Below are positions 1 through 6,557 of a stretch of DNA of 7,377 nucleotides, in pieces. The notes under the pieces were generated by a model. The model worked only from the letters and a program-made list of their open reading frames with translations. It did no database searches and was not told the origin of the DNA. Source of the stretch: Candidatus Peregrinibacteria bacterium (lineage in GTDB: Bacteria > Patescibacteriota > Gracilibacteria > UBA1369 > PNNO01); NCBI GenBank assembly GCA_014728955.1, contig WJKT01000014.1:1-7377 (forward strand), in the 5' to 3' direction. Position 1 is the first letter of the stretch. Each line of letters opens with the position of its first letter. A program made the position numbers and the translations under genes.

Positions 1-1901
1 ATGCGTCTATCGTCCGGCGTTTCTCCCTGTAAATTCACATGCGCAAAAAATTCATTTTCAACCATGTCATTTGTATGTTCTTGAGCAAGCGTATTTAATT
101 GCGGTAACAATCGAACGGTTTCCAGTCCGTGGTTTTGTCGTTCGCTGTTAATGTATTGCAATAATTCTTCTCGTGCTTCATCAAGCTGCAGCGTTTGTGT
201 TGTTTCGAGGGGGTCTTGTAAGTCGAAGAAGTCGGGGATTAACGGAATATCGTTTCCGATATAGATAGGAACATTCACCAGAGCGGATCCTCCCGTATCA
301 TTAATTTCCAAAATATATGTTCCTTCCTGTGTTGGTTGATAGACAAATGAAAAGGTTGATCCGGATTGAATAATATTGTTGCCATAGTAAGAAAGCAATT
401 CTCCTTCGGTGGTTATGGTAAAGGTGTCGATATCGCCGGATGGTGTAATTATTGCACCTCGTGCTTGTATCGGTTCATAGGTCGTTCCTGAAACATATAA
501 TTTTTGTATACTTGGCAGGGTTTCCGGAAGGGTTGAATAGGTTATGGAGTCGTTGTAGCTTAACTTAAAGTGATGCTTCGTAGCCTGAAAAGTATGGTCG
601 CTGCTTTGGTGCCATTCGGAGGCTAGAGCGAGAGGGTGAATTGTTTGTGCTTTGGCTCCGTATATTCGTATTATTACTTCTCCTTTCTCAAAAAAGGTGA
701 AATCTTCAAAGAATGCTTGCAGTGTTTTTTTGTCTCGAACAAAATATGAATGAACAACGTCATCTTGTATGAAATATACTCTGAAAATGTCCAGTTCTTG
801 TGCATCCCATGATACGTTTGTTTCATCATGTTTAAACATAATCTGAATATTGCTCGGCTTTTCATTAAAAGTTGAGGATCCTTGTGGAGGGATGCCGTCC
901 AATACAGTTATGGATGCAACCTTGCTTTCTCCGGACAATCCGGGAACGATACCAAGATTAAAGGTGCCCGCTTCCCGAAAAATTATAGGAATAGTAAAAG
1001 ATCCATTATGGACGGTGCCAAAAAAATGTTCATATTCTTTTGTTGATTCATTATCTTTAGAAAGAAAGGCAAAGGTGTCTTCTGCTGTTACCGTGCCATC
1101 AAACGTTCCCTCAATAATATAGAGTTCGTTTTTGTACATAACGTTTGGTATATCGCTACTGAGTGTCATTTTGTTGAAGTATGACGCGTCTATCATTCCA
1201 AAAGTTGAAGGTGTTTCAACAGACGGTTGTTGGGTAATAATATCTTCTGCTGTTTGTGTCGGATCATACTCGATAACTTCATTATTGAGTGTTCGATACA
1301 CAAGTTCTGCCATATATCCGCGGTTTATAAAAGTGTCGGGATACAAATGGGTTGTTTCTTCAAAAAGCAAATTGTTTTCTTTGGCGAAATGAACATACGG
1401 CGAATACCATATAAAACGATATGTATCAGCAAACGCTGCTTCCGGAACTTCAGGCAGGGTTAACCGGTCCCAGTCCTGAATTTCTCCCAACAGCTTGAGT
1501 GCCTCAACTTTATTAATATGTTGGTATGGTTTGAAACTCCCATCCGGATATCCTTGTACCCACCCTTCTTTATATGCTTTTTGCAGGTAGGGAGCGTACC
1601 ATGCCTGTTCGTCAACATCGGTAAAACCGGTTGGCGTGGCGGCATTTAATTCAACTTCGGTTCCTTCCAAAACTATTTTTAAAAATTCAGCACGGTTGAT
1701 GAGTGAGTCGGGTTTATAGGTTCCATCTTCGTAACCATGAATAACACCATACGACTCTAAAAACGATATGGATGTACTGTAAGGATGTTCGGGTGGGACA
1801 TCGGAAAAGCTTGCAGCATAACTTGTGCTGCACAGCATCATAATGCTTATGAAAATGCTGGTAATACGGAAAAAGTGTATTGTTCGGGAGCTATGATTCA
1901 T
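1..1901 (-). CDS. SLH-domain surface protein with C-terminal CAP/SCP domain (3' end outside window)
   Basis: Open from the ATG at 1901-1899 to the window edge: 633 codons plus two bases, with no stop seen, so the C-terminus is missing. Residues 1-30 look like a Sec signal peptide (hydrophobic 14-24, SYAA before SFSDV). Three S-layer homology domains follow at about 31-76, 92-140 and 156-205. Each has a TRAE-like motif with a basic residue (NRAE at 69-72, NKVE at 130-133, NRGY at 193-196). SLH domains of this kind anchor proteins to cell-wall polysaccharide. Residues 206-575 are beta-rich and resemble two Ig/PPC-like sandwiches (about 255-345 and 465-550), with no family recognised. From about 577 a CAP (YkwD-like) domain starts: YINSERQNHGL, EHTNDM (His609) and FFAHVN (His621), then GETPDDR at the edge. 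The likely role is a wall-anchored extracellular protein, with the CAP activity unknown. No Shine-Dalgarno precedes the ATG. Confidence 0.9.
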   Translation of the reverse strand, partial: MNHSSRTIHFFRITSIFISIMMLCSTSYAASFSDVPPEHPYSTSISFLESYGVIHGYEDGTYKPDSLINRAEFLKIVLEGTEVELNAATPTGFTDVDEQAWYAPYLQKAYKEGWVQGYPDGSFKPYQHINKVEALKLLGEIQDWDRLTLPEVPEAAFADTYRFIWYSPYVHFAKENNLLFEETTHLYPDTFINRGYMAELVYRTLNNEVIEYDPTQTAEDIITQQPSVETPSTFGMIDASYFNKMTLSSDIPNVMYKNELYIIEGTFDGTVTAEDTFAFLSKDNESTKEYEHFFGTVHNGSFTIPIIFREAGTFNLGIVPGLSGESKVASITVLDGIPPQGSSTFNEKPSNIQIMFKHDETNVSWDAQELDIFRVYFIQDDVVHSYFVRDKKTLQAFFEDFTFFEKGEVIIRIYGAKAQTIHPLALASEWHQSSDHTFQATKHHFKLSYNDSITYSTLPETLPSIQKLYVSGTTYEPIQARGAIITPSGDIDTFTITTEGELLSYYGNNIIQSGSTFSFVYQPTQEGTYILEINDTGGSALVNVPIYIGNDIPLIPDFFDLQDPLETTQTLQLDEAREELLQYINSERQNHGLETVRLLPQLNTLAQEHTNDMVENEFFAHVNLQGETPDDRR

Positions 1902-1933
1902 AATAAAGGAAATGATTTATTGCAAAAATACTG

Positions 1934-1942
1934 TGTTATAAT
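1934..1942 (+). promoter_or_regulatory. possible extended -10 (TGTTATAAT), secondary lipoprotein promoter
   Basis: A perfect extended -10 motif (TG, one base, TATAAT) lies about 98 bases before the lipoprotein start. No convincing -35 is present at 16-18 bases upstream. A better promoter lies closer to the gene at 1977-2005, so this one is at most secondary. Confidence 0.25.
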
Positions 1943-1943
1943 A
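1938..1943 (-). promoter_or_regulatory. possible -10 element for the SLH-CAP gene
   Basis: On the minus strand this reads TATTAT, 36 bases upstream of the SLH-CAP start. Seventeen bases further upstream is TTTCCT, a poor -35 match, so the call rests almost entirely on the -10. It overlaps the plus-strand TATAAT at 1937-1942, so the same AT block could serve either direction. Confidence 0.25.
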
Positions 1944-1976
1944 CCGTTTTACAGTTAAATAGGAAAGTTAAGTATT

Positions 1977-2005
1977 TTGACTTTGTAGGGTCTTTTCATT
2001 ACAAT
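1977..2005 (+). promoter_or_regulatory. sigma70-type promoter of the lipoprotein gene
   Basis: TTGACT at 1977-1982 and TACAAT at 2000-2005 each match the housekeeping consensus at five of six bases, with an ideal 17-base spacer. The predicted transcript start, near 2012, gives a leader of about 28 bases before the ATG at 2040. The leader has no clear Shine-Dalgarno; the only purine stretch is GAG directly next to the start codon. Confidence 0.6.
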
Positions 2006-2039
2006 TTGTTCGACTTTCAATTCTTAACCACATACGAGT

Positions 2040-3086
2040 ATGAAAGTATTTTCAAAGGTAACCCTTTTCGGGCTTGTAGCTGGACTTTTAGTAACAGCGA
2101 CAGGGTGCGGACAAGAAGGTTTGCCGGCAGGTAAATCACCTGAAGACATTATTACCGAAGCTCTTCTTAATCAGGAAGAGGTAACGCAATTTGTTTTCGA
2201 AATGGAAATGAATGCTGATCTTGAAGGTGAAGTTGATGGTGAAATGAACGAACTTGACGGAAAATTCTCAATTGCCGGAACACAGAATGAAGAAAAAATG
2301 GCAATCACAATGAGTCTTGATGGAATGATGAAAGGTGATGGAGTTGACGGCGATGGAAAAGGAACCGTTGAACTTAGAGCGAATGAAGATGGTGTTTTTG
2401 CAAAGGTTTCGGGAGTAAAAGTGTCTGACGAAGCAACACAAGAAATGGTTGATATGATGCTTGCAGATTATATGGATAAGTGGATTTTGCTTTCATTCAT
2501 GAAGTCTGAAGAACTTCTTGAATCGGGAGAAATGGCTGAGGTTGATTATGAAGAAGGCGATGAATTGCCATTTACCAACATTCAATACCAGGGAACAACC
2601 GATATTCTCGGATTGAATAGTTATCATTTTACTGCTGATGTAGATGAAAAAATGGTTCTCGATATGGTTGATGCCGCTGATGTTGCGGACACACAAGAAT
2701 TTCTTGATGCCGCTACGATGACCGGTGACGTATATGTTGCGGTTAATGAAATGGTGATGACCGGATTTGGAGGAACCATGAAACTTGATGATCCTGAAAT
2801 GAACGGGACCATTGATATGAGTTTTAAAATCAATCCTACAAGATCTGATGATGTTAAAACACCGGATTATACTGAAGAACTAACTGAAGAAGATATTGCT
2901 ATGCTTATGTTTGGAGGATCTATGGTTGACCCTTCTGCGGGCATGGAAATGGAACTTGATGATTCAATGATGATGGACGAAGTGGATATGGATGTAGACA
3001 TGGATATGGAAATGGATATGTCTGAACTCGAAGGACTAGAAGGAATGGAAGAGGTTGATTTAGAACAACTCGAAACTATGCAGTAA
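2040..3086 (+). CDS. secreted lipoprotein with acidic, methionine-rich C-terminal tail
   Basis: 348 residues. The N-terminus is a typical lipoprotein signal: Lys2 and Lys6, a hydrophobic stretch 7-19, and a lipobox ending ATGC with Cys23 as the likely lipidated residue. The mature protein should be tethered to the outer face of the membrane. Residues 34-285 alternate predicted helices and beta strands (for example FVFEMEMNADLEG and KGTVELRANEDGVFAKVSG). This resembles the LolA/LppX-like half-barrel fold of uncharacterised lipoproteins such as the DUF6612 group, but that is a resemblance and not a firm assignment. The protein is very acidic and contains about 37 Met. The tail from 302 is made almost only of Met, Asp, Glu and Leu, including a strict alternation at 314-327. 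The gene has its own promoter and terminator, so it is probably monocistronic. Its function is unknown; binding of a lipid, a metal or a cationic partner would all fit. Confidence 0.88.
   Translation: MKVFSKVTLFGLVAGLLVTATGCGQEGLPAGKSPEDIITEALLNQEEVTQFVFEMEMNADLEGEVDGEMNELDGKFSIAGTQNEEKMAITMSLDGMMKGDGVDGDGKGTVELRANEDGVFAKVSGVKVSDEATQEMVDMMLADYMDKWILLSFMKSEELLESGEMAEVDYEEGDELPFTNIQYQGTTDILGLNSYHFTADVDEKMVLDMVDAADVADTQEFLDAATMTGDVYVAVNEMVMTGFGGTMKLDDPEMNGTIDMSFKINPTRSDDVKTPDYTEELTEEDIAMLMFGGSMVDPSAGMEMELDDSMMMDEVDMDVDMDMEMDMSELEGLEGMEEVDLEQLETMQ
2979..3020 (+). repeat. low-complexity Met-Asp/Glu repeat inside the lipoprotein gene
   Basis: Codons 314-327 alternate an acidic residue with Met or Val. 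At DNA level the stretch is built from near-repeats of GATATG and GAAATG. This favours growth and shrinkage by replication slippage, so its length may differ between strains. Confidence 0.6.
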
Positions 3087-3107
3087 AGCGCACGGTTATT
3101 AATAGAA

Positions 3108-3142
3108 GGCCTCCCGCATGTTTATACGGGGGGTCTTTTTTT
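3108..3142 (+). terminator. intrinsic terminator of the lipoprotein gene
   Basis: A nine-pair stem (3108-3116 with 3127-3135) closes a ten-base loop and is followed directly by seven T, then G and five more T. It starts 21 bases after the lipoprotein stop. Two of the pairs are G-U on this strand (3109-3134 and 3112-3131). On the opposite strand these become A-C mismatches, and there is no T run there, so the element should act only on plus-strand transcripts. It overlaps the last codons and the stop of the opposing trmB-like gene. Confidence 0.88.
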
Positions 3143-3850
3143 GTTTTTCCATCGTTGAAGGAATTGTTTTTGATGGGCTTCAATAATTCTATTGTGTCTT
3201 ATTTCGACACCATAGAACTCTTGTGCGTCGATGATGAATAATTTTGATTGTCCGACAAGTTCCAAAGGAATACACTGCGGGAGTGCTTGTATGTCAGTTT
3301 TTTTTGCAAGTGATAACGTAACGACTGTTTCGCTGCCGTAGACCGCTATTTGTATTGTTCTTTTTTCATTAAGAAACAGAGGAGCATAGTGAGTGAAAAA
3401 AGGATGTGGCTTGTTATGCGCTTGTGCGTTAATGAGTAGATATGGTTCATTGAGCGCTTCATTGTAAAGCTTTTTAATACGTGATTTGCCTGAATAAGAT
3501 TTTAGTTTAGGTACAATTTGATGAGGATGCTGCAGAGAATCGAATTCTTGCAGGTGCATGGATATTTCGTTCTTATAAAACGCAAGGTCTCGTTGCTTTT
3601 CTTCAAGATAGCCAAGTAGTCTATGTGGTTCAACAGCGGTAAAATATCGAATACTGTTTTTCTCAATTTGATAGACGAGACCTTTTTTCATAAGGGACTC
3701 TAATACAGAGTAGGTGGTACATCGATTGAGTTCGGCATGTCTTGCAATCACGCTTGCGGGATTTGTCCCCACTTTGAGGCAAACGAGATATGCTTGCGCC
3801 TCTTTTTCAGTGAGACCGATTTTCAGCAATAGATTTAGGAGGCCATACAT
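3122..3850 (-). CDS. TrmB-family transcriptional regulator
   Basis: 242 residues. Residues 1-75 form a TrmB-type winged helix: LLLKIGLTEKEAQAYLVCLK, then ASVIARHAELNRCTTYSVLESL with the recognition helix around 42-55, and a wing at about 60-70. A helical linker, probably a dimerisation coiled coil, covers about 75-105. Residues 112-235 match the C-terminal effector-like region of TrmB-like regulators (PLD-like fold), ending in the typical FYGVEIRHNRIIEAHQKQFLQRW. Archaeal TrmB senses sugars; the ligand of the short bacterial versions common in candidate phyla is unknown, so no sugar is inferred here. The start at 3850 gives a full winged helix; no Shine-Dalgarno is present. It is divergent from comEC across 154 bases and may control itself, comEC or distant genes. 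The final codons (KKRPPV) and the stop lie inside the opposing terminator. Confidence 0.88.
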   Translation of the reverse strand: MYGLLNLLLKIGLTEKEAQAYLVCLKVGTNPASVIARHAELNRCTTYSVLESLMKKGLVYQIEKNSIRYFTAVEPHRLLGYLEEKQRDLAFYKNEISMHLQEFDSLQHPHQIVPKLKSYSGKSRIKKLYNEALNEPYLLINAQAHNKPHPFFTHYAPLFLNEKRTIQIAVYGSETVVTLSLAKKTDIQALPQCIPLELVGQSKLFIIDAQEFYGVEIRHNRIIEAHQKQFLQRWKNKKRPPV

Positions 3851-3878
3851 GTTTCAAGGAGTCAAGTTGCGTAGGTTG

Positions 3879-3910
3879 GTTATAAAACAATATTTTACTT
3901 AAAATGTAAA
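3879..3910 (-). promoter_or_regulatory. candidate promoter/operator of the trmB-like gene
   Basis: On the minus strand TTTACA (3910-3905) is a five-of-six -35 and TATAAC (3884-3879) a five-of-six -10. The spacer is 20 bases, longer than normal, so the promoter is uncertain. The same segment holds the palindrome TTTAC-7-GTAAA (3894-3910) and the inverted repeat TAAAA-5-TTTTA (3883-3897). Either could be an operator for the regulator itself, as many such regulators control their own genes. Confidence 0.3.
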
Positions 3911-3943
3911 GGGCGTAGTGTTGTTAGTTCTTCCCAACACCCC
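3911..3943 (+). other. hairpin in the trmB-comEC intergenic region
   Basis: GTGTTG (3918-3923) pairs with CAACAC (3935-3940) around an 11-base loop. The stem extends by GGG (3911-3913) with CCC (3941-3943) across a four-base bulge. A run of six T follows eight bases later (3952-3957). It lies about 60 bases upstream of comEC. It could be a leader structure or a weak attenuator, or have no role. No upstream plus-strand gene exists nearby for it to terminate. Confidence 0.3.
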
Positions 3944-4004
3944 TGTTGTAATTTTTTAATAAACCTTTAATAGAAGTTTTAAATGGTGTTGCTAAAGTGG
4001 TGAC

Positions 4005-5537
4005 ATGAAGAGTTATTATATTCGGGCGGCATGTGTTTCTTTTCTTGTTGGAGTGTTTGTTTTTTCTTTGTTTCCCTGTCCGCCGCTTATTATCGGTAGT
4101 ATCGTTTGCTGGAGTGTTGTTGTGCGTGGAATGTCAAAGTCGGTTGGAATTGTGTTATTGTTTTTTGCGCTTGGACTTTTCCGCTATTGGCTTTTTGTTC
4201 CACAATTCGATCAATCATCGGTGCATTATTATCGAAACGAGCATACGGTGGCGGTTATCGAGGGTGTTATTATTGAGGATCCCGATAGGAGAAGGGAGAA
4301 AGTTAATTATACGGTTGCTGTCGAAACTATCTGTTTTGATACGCGGTGTAAAGAAGTTCAGGGGCGTATTATGGCCTCACACCCTTTATATCCGGGCTTT
4401 GCCTATAATCAACGGATACGGTTAACCGGGCTGCTTGTGTCACCACCTGAATTTGAAGGATTTTCATATAAGAATTATTTATCGCTTTCGGGGGTTTATT
4501 CCATAATGCAAAGGCCTGGTATTGTTGCAGTTGAAGACCCTCACTTTAGCATTAAAGGAATACTGTTTAGTGTAAAAGATGCCTTTGAATTTCAACTAAA
4601 CAGATTGTTTCCCGAACCTGCCGCAAGTTTTGAAGCGGGATTGTTGACCGGATCTCGCAAGGGTATACCCGATGATCTTCTTGAAGCCTTTAACATGACG
4701 GGATTAACTCACATTATTGCGATTTCAGGGTATAATATTTCTCTTATTATTATTTTGATTTCTTCATTGTTTAAGAATGCCTCTCGTCGGGTGAAAGTCC
4801 CCTTTATTATTGTATTTATTGTTCTTTTTACTATTTTTGTTGGGGCAAGTGCAGCGGTTGTTCGTGCTTCTATTATGGGCATTATTTCTGTTATGGCTCT
4901 GTGGTTTGGTCGGCAATCACATGTAATGAATGCTCTGCTTATGTCTGCGTTTGTTATGGTGGTTTGGAATCCGGTAACACTTTTATATGATGTGGGATTT
5001 CAATTGTCTTTTTTGGCAACGCTGGGCTTGGTTGTTTCAGGCAATACCATCATGAAGCTCGCACGGTTTCTTCCCGAGACATATGGTATTCGTGAAGCCT
5101 TTGCCATGACGTTGAGTGCTCAGATTTTTGCACTTCCCATTATTTTGGTTAATTTTGGAAGGTTTTCTTTAATCTCACCTGTAGCAAATGTTCTTATTGT
5201 TCCTTTAATACCGTTTGCGATGTTTTTTGGGTTTGTTTCCGTTGTGGCAAGCGTTCTTTATTTCAATCTTGGTTTTATTATTGCACTGCCCGCATGGTTT
5301 ATTCTGGAAATTGCTTCTTATATTACAATGGCATTGGCAAAACTACCACTGGCCGCTTTTGAAGTTCCGTGGTTTACGTATGTCCACGTTTTTTTCTATT
5401 ATCTGCTATGTTTGTTTGCCTATTTCATATACCCATATTTTCGATCGATGTTCACGCGCACAGGCCGGCTCAACATGCGTCGGTTTCCAGTCGCCAATAT
5501 GAAAGGCGTACGAGACGATTCTGGCTCCCGGCTTTAG
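4005..5537 (+). CDS. comEC: ComEC/Rec2-family DNA uptake channel, short form without nuclease domain
   Basis: 510 residues, polytopic membrane protein. Hydrophobic segments near 8-40 and 46-64 are followed by an extracellular OB-like domain (about 75-180, the DUF4131 region) with a Cys110/Cys115 pair. The Competence domain spans about 208-480. Its hallmark is GLLTGSRKGIPDDLL (222-236) with TGLTHIIAISGYN (232-244 region), then VRASIMGI and NPVTLLYDVGFQLSFLATLG. ComEC carries single-stranded DNA across the inner membrane during natural transformation. Longer homologues end in a metallo-beta-lactamase nuclease domain; here the last membrane segment (about 462-479) is followed only by a basic tail of about 30 residues. 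The upstream region has no clear Shine-Dalgarno (AGTGGTGAC before the ATG) and only weak promoter matches. The final 132 bases are antisense to the end of the neighbouring methyltransferase gene. The family assignment is firm; active transformation is not shown. Confidence 0.93.
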   Translation: MKSYYIRAACVSFLVGVFVFSLFPCPPLIIGSIVCWSVVVRGMSKSVGIVLLFFALGLFRYWLFVPQFDQSSVHYYRNEHTVAVIEGVIIEDPDRRREKVNYTVAVETICFDTRCKEVQGRIMASHPLYPGFAYNQRIRLTGLLVSPPEFEGFSYKNYLSLSGVYSIMQRPGIVAVEDPHFSIKGILFSVKDAFEFQLNRLFPEPAASFEAGLLTGSRKGIPDDLLEAFNMTGLTHIIAISGYNISLIIILISSLFKNASRRVKVPFIIVFIVLFTIFVGASAAVVRASIMGIISVMALWFGRQSHVMNALLMSAFVMVVWNPVTLLYDVGFQLSFLATLGLVVSGNTIMKLARFLPETYGIREAFAMTLSAQIFALPIILVNFGRFSLISPVANVLIVPLIPFAMFFGFVSVVASVLYFNLGFIIALPAWFILEIASYITMALAKLPLAAFEVPWFTYVHVFFYYLLCLFAYFIYPYFRSMFTRTGRLNMRRFPVANMKGVRDDSGSRL

Positions 5538-6056
5538 TTCTTTTTCAAATTTTGGGACAAATTTCTTCAACGTGTCAGGTAGCATATAAGTTACAATACA
5601 ATCCACCTGTGATAAATCATGCATTCTGAAATCACCGAATGTTATGGTTGCTTTGGAGCGCCATAGACATTGTCTGATTTTTGCCAGTATATACACAATC
5701 GGGGAAAGTTCGTAGCCGATAGCCCGTGCACCATATTTATGTGCTGCCAAATACACGAGTCTGCCATCTCCACAGCCTATATCAACAACAGTTTCTCCTT
5801 TTTTTACCTTGCCGAGTTGTAACATTTTTTTTCCGACATGCATTGGAGTGGGCACAAAAGGAGCACCGGAGATAAGTGCAATAATTGTTGGTACAACGAG
5901 TATGATAAAGATAACAACCATCGTTATATCAGGTTTTTTGGGCACGACAAAATAAAGAATCGTAAGCGTTATGGCGCTGATGGAAAGAAACATTACAAAA
6001 TCTCGCGCAGTGTTATATTTTGTAGAAGTAGAGTGTTGGTATTTTTGTTTTTTCAT
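5406..6056 (-). CDS. membrane-anchored SAM methyltransferase, FAM173 (ATPSCKMT-like) type, copy 1
   Basis: 216 residues. Two membrane helices (about 22-38 and 45-64) lead into PFVPT (66-70), then a class I methyltransferase domain. SAM motif I is VVDIGCGDGR (90-99), with acidic Glu116 in AIGYELSP. YMLP (157-160) stands where such enzymes carry a post-catalytic loop, and the end holds FHIGDWKP and IWVYEI. The order of an N-terminal membrane anchor, a P-x-VPT motif, D-I-G-x-GDGR, GYE and a C-terminal W-x-Y matches human ATPSCKMT/FAM173B and ANTKMT/FAM173A. These methylate lysines of membrane proteins (ATP synthase subunit c and the ADP/ATP carrier). Lysine methylation of a membrane protein is therefore a reasonable guess, but the substrate is unknown. 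The ATG at 6056 overlaps the upstream paralogue by 44 bases; an internal ATG at 5993 (Met22) would leave a 19-base gap and keep both helices. No Shine-Dalgarno supports either. The 3' end overlaps comEC on the opposite strand. Confidence 0.87.
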   Translation of the reverse strand: MKKQKYQHSTSTKYNTARDFVMFLSISAITLTILYFVVPKKPDITMVVIFIILVVPTIIALISGAPFVPTPMHVGKKMLQLGKVKKGETVVDIGCGDGRLVYLAAHKYGARAIGYELSPIVYILAKIRQCLWRSKATITFGDFRMHDLSQVDCIVTYMLPDTLKKFVPKFEKELKPGARIVSYAFHIGDWKPTHVEPACAREHRSKIWVYEIGKQT

Positions 6057-6537
6057 TTTTTGGAATTACTTTTGTTGGTTTAAGGCCTTTAATATGAAAG
6101 GTATTGCTAATAATACATGTTCCTTTTTTGCATTCTTTCTTTATTTTTTTCGCCAGTTTTTGTAGTTCCGCCGGCATAAGGTAGCAAAAAATTACATCGG
6201 CATTTTCCAGGTTTTCATGAAAGAAATTCTTAAATTTTATGGTTGCTTTCGATCTCGAAATGGCTTTGCGTATCAGAGCAAAAATATAGACTAATGGTGC
6301 AATTTCATATCCAATGGCTTGTACATGCTTGCGACGTTCGGCTTCTATTAACATGCGTCCGTCACCACATCCCAAATCGAAAAATGTTTGCCCTTTTTTG
6401 AGCTGTGCATGCTTGATGATTTCCTGCATAACTCGTTTTTTTGTCGGGACGTACGGGACACGTAGCGCAAGACTTACAAGCGCTGTTGCGATGAAAAGAA
6501 TAGTGAAGATGAGGATAACTACGAGGAGTAGTTCCAT
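6013..6537 (-). CDS. membrane-anchored SAM methyltransferase, FAM173 (ATPSCKMT-like) type, copy 2
   Basis: 174 residues, a paralogue of the next gene downstream. One membrane helix (about 2-25) precedes VPYVPT (27-32). SAM motif I is FFDLGCGDGR (52-61), followed by AIGYEIAPLVYIFALIR with Glu78, the shared SRSKATI (95-101 region), YLMP (119-122) and FHIKGLKPT. The C-terminus ends LYFYKI, with Phe where copy 1 has Trp/Val. Copy 1 has two helices and an extra basic N-terminus; this copy has one, so the catalytic domain could sit differently, although the VPT motif lies the same distance from the SAM site. The mature enzyme should be a membrane-bound protein methyltransferase with unknown substrate. 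The gene follows the coiled-coil gene after 60 bases and is probably co-transcribed with copy 1. No Shine-Dalgarno precedes the ATG; the nearest AAGG is too far upstream. Confidence 0.87.
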   Translation of the reverse strand: MELLLVVILIFTILFIATALVSLALRVPYVPTKKRVMQEIIKHAQLKKGQTFFDLGCGDGRMLIEAERRKHVQAIGYEIAPLVYIFALIRKAISRSKATIKFKNFFHENLENADVIFCYLMPAELQKLAKKIKKECKKGTCIISNTFHIKGLKPTKVIPKNEKTKIPTLYFYKI

Positions 6538-6557
6538 GATAAACCGTTTTTAAGGCC

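Noticed and set aside
850..1645. Several plus- and minus-strand short open frames within 674-1645
   Set aside because: They lie over the long SLH-CAP frame, have no domain-like composition, and the opposite-strand frame is a complete, recognisable protein.
1829..1832. Cys24 in the SLH-CAP signal peptide as a lipobox cysteine
   Set aside because: The residue before it is Leu, not Gly/Ala/Ser, so it does not fit the lipobox; SYAA looks like a signal peptidase I site.
2493..2833. Minus-strand open frames inside the lipoprotein gene
   Set aside because: Antisense shadows of a gene with clear signal peptide, promoter and terminator.
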